Part shown: in pieces, positions 1 to 4,679 of the stretch
Layout of the letters: each line of letters starts with the position of its first letter
Numbering within the stretch: position 1 is the first letter of the stretch
DNA from: Thermoflexales bacterium
Lineage (GTDB): Bacteria; Chloroflexota; Anaerolineae; Fen-1058
Assembly: GCA_017999195.1 (NCBI GenBank)
Contig: JAGOBP010000277.1
Span: 1-5,923 of the forward strand
Length of the DNA: 5,923 bases
Direction of reading: 5' to 3'
Notes under the pieces: generated by a model
The model's input: only the letters and a program-made list of their open reading frames with translations
Database searches by the model: none
What the model was told of the DNA's origin: nothing
Made by a program: the position numbers and the translations under genes

Positions 1-173
1 ATGTGTTCAACTGGGTGGGCACGGCCGCCAATCTGATCATCGAGCGGCAGGACAAGCGCGTGGTGATCACGCAAGAGCCCAAGCGCGCCAGCCTGCGCAT
101 GGGCGAGAAGTTGGTTCAGGGCGACAGCCCCATCATCGAGTATCGGCGGCGGCGGGATGAGTTGATTGGCTAA
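1..173 (+). CDS. C-terminal end of an unidentified protein (5' truncated by window edge)
   Basis: Only the frame beginning at base 3 stays open to the double stop TAA TAG at 171-176; the ATG at base 1 is in a frame that stops after 11 codons. The 56 visible residues begin VFNWVGTAANLIIE and end EYRRRRDELIG. Third codon positions are strongly G/C, as in the clear genes downstream, so I take this as real coding sequence. The segment is mixed alpha/beta in character: a hydrophobic stretch, then an ERQDKRVVIT strand-like run, then a basic tail with four consecutive arginines. It has no membrane segment and no motif I can name, so I assign no function. The MFS gene starts 71 bp downstream on the same strand, with a large hairpin in between, so co-transcription is uncertain. 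Confidence 0.75.
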   Translation, partial: VFNWVGTAANLIIERQDKRVVITQEPKRASLRMGEKLVQGDSPIIEYRRRRDELIG

Positions 174-179
174 TAGGTC

Positions 180-217
180 AACGGGTGATCGGTTAACCAG
201 TTACCGATCGACCCGTT
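180..217. repeat. Long imperfect inverted repeat / hairpin between genes
   Basis: AACGGGT at 180-186 pairs with ACCCGTT at 211-217, and GATCGGT at 187-193 pairs with ACCGATC at 203-209. This gives a 14-bp stem with one bulged G (210) and a 9-nt loop. No run of T follows on either strand, so it is not a canonical intrinsic terminator, although it could act as a 3' stabiliser for the upstream gene. It overlaps a degenerate TTACC-type repeat that continues to about base 226. Confidence 0.7.
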
Positions 218-226
218 ACCAATTAC
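195..226. repeat. Degenerate heptamer-like TTACC repeats
   Basis: TTACC occurs at 201-205 and 216-220, and TTAC at 223-226, with a diverged TAACC at 195-199. The starts at 201, 216 and 223 are 15 and 7 bp apart, which fits a 7-bp unit of the form GTTACCN with one extra base. Read on the minus strand, the units are GTAATTG, GTAACGG and GTAACTG. Short degenerate heptamers of this kind occur between genes in several bacterial groups. The copy number here is low, so this may be a remnant. Confidence 0.5.
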
Positions 227-233
227 TGTGCCT

Positions 234-239
234 GAAGGA
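234..239 (+). promoter_or_regulatory. Shine-Dalgarno site of the MFS gene
   Basis: GAAGGA lies 5 bp before the ATG at 245 and contains the AAGGA core complementary to the 16S rRNA 3' end. It fixes the start of the transporter at 245. This is the only clear ribosome-binding site among the three complete plus-strand genes. Confidence 0.7.
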
Positions 240-244
240 ACTTC

Positions 245-1486
245 ATGCCCCAAGACAAACCGCAACGCCCCTCCATTCGCGACCTGCCCCGCAACGTGTG
301 GGCCGTGAGTTTGACCAGCTTCTTCATGGACGTGTCCAGCGAGATGGTCGTCAACATTCTGCCGCTGTTTCTAGCCAATGTGCTGGGCATCAAGACCAAC
401 CTCATCGGCGTGATCGAGGGTGTGGCCGAAGCGACCGCCAGTCTGCTGAAACTCTTCTCCGGCTGGCTGTCCGATAAGTTGCGCGCGCGCAAATGGCTGG
501 CGGTGTTGGGCTATGGCCTGTCCGCGTTGAGCAAACCGTTCTTCTACATCGCCGCGTCCTGGGAAGCCATCGCGGGGGTGCGGTGGGTCGATCGGGTGGG
601 CAAGGGCCTAAGAACTGCTCCGCGCGATGCGCTCGTCGCGGATTCCATCGCACCCGATCAGCGTGGCTTCGCCTTTGGTTTCCATCGCGCCGCCGACACG
701 TTGGGCGCGATGTTCGGCATCCTCATTGCGATCTTGATCGTGTGGTTGGCGCAATCGAATAGCGTGCTGTTGGGCGAAGGCACGTTCCGCACGATCGTGT
801 TGGTGAGCATCATCCCGGCGATCTTGGCTGTGGTGTCGTTGATGCTCATCGCCAAAGAAGTGCCCATCACGTCGCAGCGCGCCGCGCCCAAGTTTGCGTT
901 CAAAGCATTGGGCAAGCCGTACATGACGTTCATCGCGATTGTGGGCGTGTTTACGCTGGGCAACTCGTCCGATGCGTTTTTGGTGCTGCGCGCGCAAGAA
1001 CGCGGCCTGGATGTGTTGGGCGTGCTGGGCATGCTGGCGACGTTCAACCTGGTGTACTCGTTGGTGTCCACGCCCGCTGGGCGCTTGTCGGATCGCATCG
1101 GGCGACGCAAGGTCATCGTGGCGGGCTGGCTGATCTACGCGGTCATTTATCTAGGGTTCGCCATCGCACAGGCTGCGTGGCAAATCTGGGCCTTGTATGC
1201 GATCTATGGCGCGTTTTATGGGTTGGCCTACAGCACAGCCAATGCGCTGATTGCCGACCTCGTGCCGAGTGAATTACGCGGCACGGCTTACGGCACGTAC
1301 AACGCCGTGATCGGGCTGCTGGCCTTTCCGGCCTCCGTCATCGCGGGTATCTTGTGGCAGGGCGTGGGCACGTGGCCGGGCTTCGGGCCGAGCGCGCCCT
1401 TTGTCTTCGGCGGCGGCATGGCGCTGATCGCAGCGGGCTTGATGGCGATGTGGTTGCCCAAAATGTCGGACGCAGATGCACGCTAA
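245..1486 (+). CDS. MFS transporter, MJ1317-like group
   Basis: This is a 413-residue integral membrane protein with about twelve hydrophobic helices in two halves, and a short polar loop at roughly 204-224 between helices 6 and 7. Major facilitator signatures are visible in both halves: GWLSDKLRARK at 73-83 is the motif-A loop after helix 2, and GRLSDRIGRRK at 279-289 is its second-half counterpart. DRVGKGLRTAPRDALVADS at 116-134, the early DVSSEM at 29-34 and PSELRGTAYGTYN at 341-353 are typical of the MJ1317-like MFS subgroup as I remember it. The length is usual for a 12-helix member and the frame is intact. Secondary transport of a small molecule across the cytoplasmic membrane follows from the family. 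The substrate is unknown: export of a drug or metabolite is as likely as uptake. The start is supported by GAAGGA 5 bp upstream. No terminator is evident after the stop at 1484-1486. Confidence 0.93.
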   Translation: MPQDKPQRPSIRDLPRNVWAVSLTSFFMDVSSEMVVNILPLFLANVLGIKTNLIGVIEGVAEATASLLKLFSGWLSDKLRARKWLAVLGYGLSALSKPFFYIAASWEAIAGVRWVDRVGKGLRTAPRDALVADSIAPDQRGFAFGFHRAADTLGAMFGILIAILIVWLAQSNSVLLGEGTFRTIVLVSIIPAILAVVSLMLIAKEVPITSQRAAPKFAFKALGKPYMTFIAIVGVFTLGNSSDAFLVLRAQERGLDVLGVLGMLATFNLVYSLVSTPAGRLSDRIGRRKVIVAGWLIYAVIYLGFAIAQAAWQIWALYAIYGAFYGLAYSTANALIADLVPSELRGTAYGTYNAVIGLLAFPASVIAGILWQGVGTWPGFGPSAPFVFGGGMALIAAGLMAMWLPKMSDADAR

Positions 1487-1505
1487 ATTGCGCTGGTTTG
1501 ATCTT

Positions 1506-1535
1506 ATCCGCGTTCATCGGCGTTCATCCGCGTCC
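1506..1535. repeat. Three tandem 10-bp repeats (ATCCGCGTTC type)
   Basis: Three adjoining decamers are visible: ATCCGCGTTC at 1506-1515, ATCGGCGTTC at 1516-1525 and ATCCGCGTCC at 1526-1535. Copies 2 and 3 each differ from copy 1 at one base. They sit about 20 bp after the MFS stop codon and 45 bp before the -10 box of the next gene. The 10-bp period is close to one DNA helical turn, so a protein could bind the same face three times. A dispersed noncoding repeat is equally possible. Confidence 0.75.
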
Positions 1536-1579
1536 CAAAATCTCTGCGACACAGTGTTCTCGATGGTGGTGAAATCCGG

Positions 1580-1585
1580 TATAAT
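1580..1585 (+). promoter_or_regulatory. Consensus -10 box, leaderless-type promoter
   Basis: A perfect TATAAT ends 6 bp before the ATG at 1592. Sigma-70-type promoters start transcription about 6-8 nt after the -10 box, which here is the A of the ATG or a base next to it, so the mRNA would have essentially no 5' leader. Consistent with this, 1572-1591 has no purine-rich Shine-Dalgarno sequence. The -35 region is poor: TTCTCG at 1557-1562 is the best candidate at 17-bp spacing, and there is no TG extension before the -10. Confidence 0.65.
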
Positions 1586-1591
1586 CCGCGC

Positions 1592-2836
1592 ATGAACCAC
1601 GGTTCGACCTCGCAACTCAAGACGATTGTCATCCTGTTTGTGGTCTTGCGCCTGACGGTGCTGTTCTTCTACACGCCCCAGGGTTTGCTCAACGCCTTCT
1701 CCGACTATCAGCATTTTTATCGCACCGCCCAACTGTCTGATTCAGGTTACTTTCCCTATATCAACAGCTGGTCCGAATATCCGCCGCTGTTGAACTACAC
1801 CACGCAATTGGCCTATACGCTAACCCGATCGATCCTGCCGCCCGGCGATCTGGCTTCGTTCACCTATCAATTCTTCGCGCGCGTGCTGGGCGTGATCTTG
1901 CTGGCGTTTGATGTGGGCGTGTTGATCTTGCTGCAGCGTTTGGCGCAGCGCGTGTGGGGTGCCGAGCACGCCAACTGGCTGGGCTGGGTCTATGCCACGT
2001 TGAGCGTGCCGCTGTTTTATTGGAACACCAATCAAACGTCTAACGTGACCTTTTTTACGCTGCTGGCCGCCGAGTGGTTTTTGACGGGCCGCCGAACGCG
2101 TTCGGCGGTGGCGGTGGCGCTGGGCATCATGACCAAGTTCACGCCGATCTTTCTGCTGGGCGCGATCGGGCGCTGGCTGTGGCCGCAGTGGCCTGCGCTG
2201 GCGCGTTACGGATTGAGTGTGGCGATTGTGATCGCGCTGGTTTTTGCGCCGTTTGTGGCGCTGGGCGGCACACCGTGGATCGCTGCGTCGGTGTCCGGCC
2301 TGTGGGCGCGCGCGTCGTACGCCACGCCGTGGGCGCTCATCGACGGCAACGGCGGCGTGGGGGTGGTGGGTGATGTGCCCACGCGCACGCAGTTGGATCT
2401 GGCGACAAAGATCTACGGCCAACCCGCGCGTCTGCCCGCCGGCATGATCTTGATCGCGTTTGCGGCGTTGTATCTCTGGTTGTTCTTCCGCCCGATCGAG
2501 CCGCTTGATCCCAAGCGGTTTCTCTGGTTCAGCACCCTGACGCTGATGATCTTTCATTTGTGGTCCAAGGGCTGGAGTCCGCAGTGGGCGACGCTGATCA
2601 TGCCGTTCATGCTGCTGTCGTTCCCGGATCGACGCGGCCTGACGCTGGTATTGCTGCTGACCGGCAGTGTCTTTCTGGAATGGCCCATTAGCAATGCGTT
2701 GCAATCTGATCTGCTGCTGACCATTGCCATCATCAGCCGTACCGTGGTAATGATACTGACCGCCTATTGGACGTTCAAATGCTTATGGCCGTCACGTTAT
2801 CCCCGCAAAGTTGCCCCTGATGCGGCCAGTGAGTAA
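1592..2836 (+). CDS. GT-C fold membrane glycosyltransferase, GT87/DUF2029-like
   Basis: This 414-residue polytopic protein has about ten or eleven hydrophobic segments (for example 9-27, 95-115, 170-190, 205-222, 283-299, 348-365 and 376-398). After the first helix comes a long, presumably extracytoplasmic loop with SDYQHFY at 37-43 and SEYPPL at 61-66. This matches the GT-C pattern in which an acidic residue in the first outer loop (here probably Asp38) is catalytic and an EYPPL-type element follows. Also typical are YWNTNQTSNVTFF at 143-155, the Lys in GIMTKFTPIFLL at 178-189, and WSPQWATLIMPF at 328-339. Family knowledge suggests transfer of a sugar from a polyprenyl-phosphate donor to a lipid or glycan acceptor outside the membrane. 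Donor and acceptor cannot be read. There is no Shine-Dalgarno site, and a TATAAT sits immediately upstream. The next gene begins 6 bp after the stop, implying an operon. Assignment to GT87 rather than another GT-C family is tentative. Confidence 0.8.
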   Translation: MNHGSTSQLKTIVILFVVLRLTVLFFYTPQGLLNAFSDYQHFYRTAQLSDSGYFPYINSWSEYPPLLNYTTQLAYTLTRSILPPGDLASFTYQFFARVLGVILLAFDVGVLILLQRLAQRVWGAEHANWLGWVYATLSVPLFYWNTNQTSNVTFFTLLAAEWFLTGRRTRSAVAVALGIMTKFTPIFLLGAIGRWLWPQWPALARYGLSVAIVIALVFAPFVALGGTPWIAASVSGLWARASYATPWALIDGNGGVGVVGDVPTRTQLDLATKIYGQPARLPAGMILIAFAALYLWLFFRPIEPLDPKRFLWFSTLTLMIFHLWSKGWSPQWATLIMPFMLLSFPDRRGLTLVLLLTGSVFLEWPISNALQSDLLLTIAIISRTVVMILTAYWTFKCLWPSRYPRKVAPDAASE

Positions 2837-2842
2837 TGTGGC

Positions 2843-4474
2843 ATGATCCTGGACGCAATTCAACACCCCGCCCTGATTTTTCTGGTGGTCGTGGGCCTGG
2901 TCTGGCTCAGACACAAAATCTTTCGGACGCGCGGCGTGTGGCCGGGCCTCCGGCCAGAAAGATTCATTCGCTGGGCGGCCATTCTGGTCGTGGCGGTGTA
3001 TGTCGGGTTGATGCTTGTTTATCTGCTGAAGCCCGGTTATTGGAACCCGGTTGAATCATCGGTGACGGTCATCGCGCAACAGTTGACGCACGGGCGGCAG
3101 ATTTATCACGCGCCGGATGCCACGCCGCGCTTTAGCTTATTGTATGGCCCATCGGTGTTTATCGGCAATGCCATGGCGGTGTCGCTGCTGGATAATCCCA
3201 TTCTGGCGAGTAAACTCCTGGGTGTGGTCTGGGGCTTGGCCGCGTTGGCGGCCTGTTATCTGGCGCTGCGCCGATCGTTTGGTGGCCGGGTCGCCGTTAT
3301 CGGGTTGGGGTTGATCGCCACGCTGGCCCTGTGGTTTGAGCATTACACTTACTGGAACAAATCGGATGCGTTGTTGTTCTGTTGCACCAGCCTGGGCCTG
3401 GCCGCAGTTTTGATCCGGCGCAAGTGGCTGGGCTGGCTGATTCTCAGTCTGGCGATCGGCGTGGCCGCCAATGCCAAGGCGCACGCGCCGATCTACTTCG
3501 TGCCGATTCTGGTGATGCTGATCAGCCGTCAGGGTTGGCGGGCGTGCCTCCTGCCCGTTGTGTTGTCTGCTGTCTGGATCGGTCTGCCCTTCGCGCTTTT
3601 TCCGCAATCGATTTCGCTGGCGAACTATGTGATGTGGTTTACGGATGTGGGCAGCTTGCCCCTGTCCTCGATGTTGTTGTGGCGCAATCTGGAATATGGC
3701 CTTTTGCTGGTCTTTTTGCCCGGTCTGGCGTTGATGGCCGTTGTCGCGCGCGAGTTCGATCGGCAGCAGAAGTTCGCCACATTTTTGCCTGTTGTCTCAA
3801 GTTTTGTCGGAGTATTAGTCGTCATTGTCATCGGCGCACATCCGGCAGCGGGCGAGTATCATCTTATTCCCTTTATTCCGATCTTAGTGTATCTGACGGC
3901 TGATCTGTACCTGACCGTCCCGCCTCAGATTCGACCGGCCGCGTGGTGGCCGGCGCTGAAGACGCTGGCACGGTCGACGCTCCTGCCCGCGTGGATCATC
4001 GCCGCCGCCGCGACGCTGATCATTGGGCAAATTCAGATCGGTTTCTACGATTTCATTCTGCCCGATGAACGTGATATTCAAACGGATCTGCTCGCGTTGA
4101 AGGCGCAGTATGCGGCGTATACGCTTCAAATGGGCTATGGCGATGTTGCCACCGACCGAACGACCTATTTCCGCCCCTGGTTATATGCTGGCGACACCGA
4201 GTACCTGCTTGACTCACAGGCCATGATGGACATGCAGGGCGTGGGGGTTGAAATTCCGGCGGCCACGCTGGCCGTTTTTGAGACTCAACAATATGACATC
4301 TGGCTGATTCCGCGCGCGTCCGTGCCGTTTAGTTTGCGTAATAGTTGGTTCGATGATCGGCCGCCGCTGTTCAGCCCTGAATTTCAGCGGGCGTTTCTGG
4401 ACAACTATCTCAAGGTGGATAGTTCTCAATACTATGAAGTCTGGCAGGCCAAGCGTTTGACGCTTGCGAATTGA
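2843..4474 (+). CDS. Large GT-C-like membrane protein with C-terminal soluble domain
   Basis: This 543-residue protein has about twelve hydrophobic segments up to residue 398, followed by a soluble tail of about 145 residues. A GT-C-like layout is visible: NPVESSVTVIAQQLTHGRQIY at 68-88 in the first outer loop, LLYGPSVF at 99-106 like the YGPL element, WNKSDALLFCCTSLGL at 171-186 like the conserved R/K-x-D segment of GT39-type proteins, and AANAKAHAPIYF at 208-219. The acidic residue of the first loop is Glu71, not a clear Asp or Asp-Glu pair. The tail holds YDIWLIPRASVPF at 484-496 and ends EVWQAKR, a layout I associate with the extracytoplasmic domain of large GT-C proteins. The ATG at 2843 is 6 bp after the previous stop, with only a weak GTGAG upstream, so translation is probably coupled. 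Polyprenyl-phosphate-sugar glycosyltransfer is inferred. A non-catalytic membrane protein of similar fold remains possible. Confidence 0.75.
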   Translation: MILDAIQHPALIFLVVVGLVWLRHKIFRTRGVWPGLRPERFIRWAAILVVAVYVGLMLVYLLKPGYWNPVESSVTVIAQQLTHGRQIYHAPDATPRFSLLYGPSVFIGNAMAVSLLDNPILASKLLGVVWGLAALAACYLALRRSFGGRVAVIGLGLIATLALWFEHYTYWNKSDALLFCCTSLGLAAVLIRRKWLGWLILSLAIGVAANAKAHAPIYFVPILVMLISRQGWRACLLPVVLSAVWIGLPFALFPQSISLANYVMWFTDVGSLPLSSMLLWRNLEYGLLLVFLPGLALMAVVAREFDRQQKFATFLPVVSSFVGVLVVIVIGAHPAAGEYHLIPFIPILVYLTADLYLTVPPQIRPAAWWPALKTLARSTLLPAWIIAAAATLIIGQIQIGFYDFILPDERDIQTDLLALKAQYAAYTLQMGYGDVATDRTTYFRPWLYAGDTEYLLDSQAMMDMQGVGVEIPAATLAVFETQQYDIWLIPRASVPFSLRNSWFDDRPPLFSPEFQRAFLDNYLKVDSSQYYEVWQAKRLTLAN

Positions 4475-4500
4475 GCCGCTGGACAGCGCACTGCGCTCGC

Positions 4501-4598
4501 ACTAACTCACCCTTACGCACTCTGTAGGCGGACATCCCCATGTCCGCCCTGCGAAAACGGCATAGGGATGCCGTTTCTGCGTGAGGTGAGGTACTAAC
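4501..4598. repeat. Compact palindromic element, MITE- or BIME-like, with 6-bp flanking direct repeat
   Basis: An outer stem pairs CTCACC (4506-4511) and TTACGCA (4513-4519) with TGCGTGA (4578-4584) and GGTGAG (4585-4590), leaving one bulged C; one of these pairs is T-G. Inside are two perfect 9-bp hairpins: GGCGGACAT/ATGTCCGCC at 4527-4548 with loop CCCC, and AAACGGCAT/ATGCCGTTT at 4555-4576 with loop AGGG. Read on opposite strands, both contain the core CATRGGGATG, so they are two related palindromic units in inverted orientation. ACTAAC occurs at 4501-4506 and again at 4593-4598, flanking the element like a target-site duplication. It lies between convergent genes. No transposase is encoded nearby. 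A stable 3' structural element without any mobile history is the alternative. Confidence 0.65.
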
Positions 4599-4634
4599 AA
4601 AAACCTCCGAGACGCAGAACGTCTCGGAGGTTTT
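4599..4634. terminator. Bidirectional intrinsic terminator
   Basis: AAAACCTCCGAGACG at 4600-4614 and CGTCTCGGAGGTTTT at 4620-4634 form a perfect 15-bp stem around the 5-nt loop CAGAA. The plus strand ends in TTTT. The minus strand ends in TTTTT, the complement of the five A's at 4599-4603. The hairpin therefore fits a terminator for both the GT-C operon (stop at 4474) and the LysM gene (stop at 4680-4682). The T-tracts are short, but the GC-rich stem is strong. Confidence 0.85.
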
Positions 4635-4679
4635 CATTACCTCTGGCTGTCACGGGCATGGCCGCCCGCGTCGATGGGT

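Noticed and set aside
1487..1505. Possible terminator after the MFS gene
   Set aside because: I found no stable hairpin followed by T's. The run to the tandem repeats shows only scattered short complementarity.
1577..1588. CGG-TATAAT-CCG symmetry around the -10 box as a possible operator
   Set aside because: A 3-bp flanking palindrome is readily produced by chance in GC-rich sequence. I kept only the -10 call.
1820..2704. Long minus-strand open frame (294 codons) opposite the first GT-C gene
   Set aside because: Its translation is dominated by Arg, Gln and His, with no hydrophobic core or motif, as expected for the antisense of a GC-rich membrane-protein gene. The plus-strand protein has clear family motifs.
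2836..3054. Short frame starting with the ATG that overlaps the TAA of the first GT-C gene
   Set aside because: The TAATG overlap looks like translational coupling, but the 72-codon product is Pro/Gly/Arg-rich and featureless. The frame from 2843 encodes the real protein.
3382..3903. Alternative plus-strand frame (173 codons) inside the second GT-C gene
   Set aside because: It overlaps a continuous membrane-protein frame with consistent hydrophobic segments, and it has no start signal or motif of its own.
4485..4497. Small palindrome AGCGC/GCGCT just after the stop of the second GT-C gene
   Set aside because: A 5-bp stem with a 3-nt loop and no T-tract is too weak to call a terminator, and a much stronger one lies at 4599-4634.
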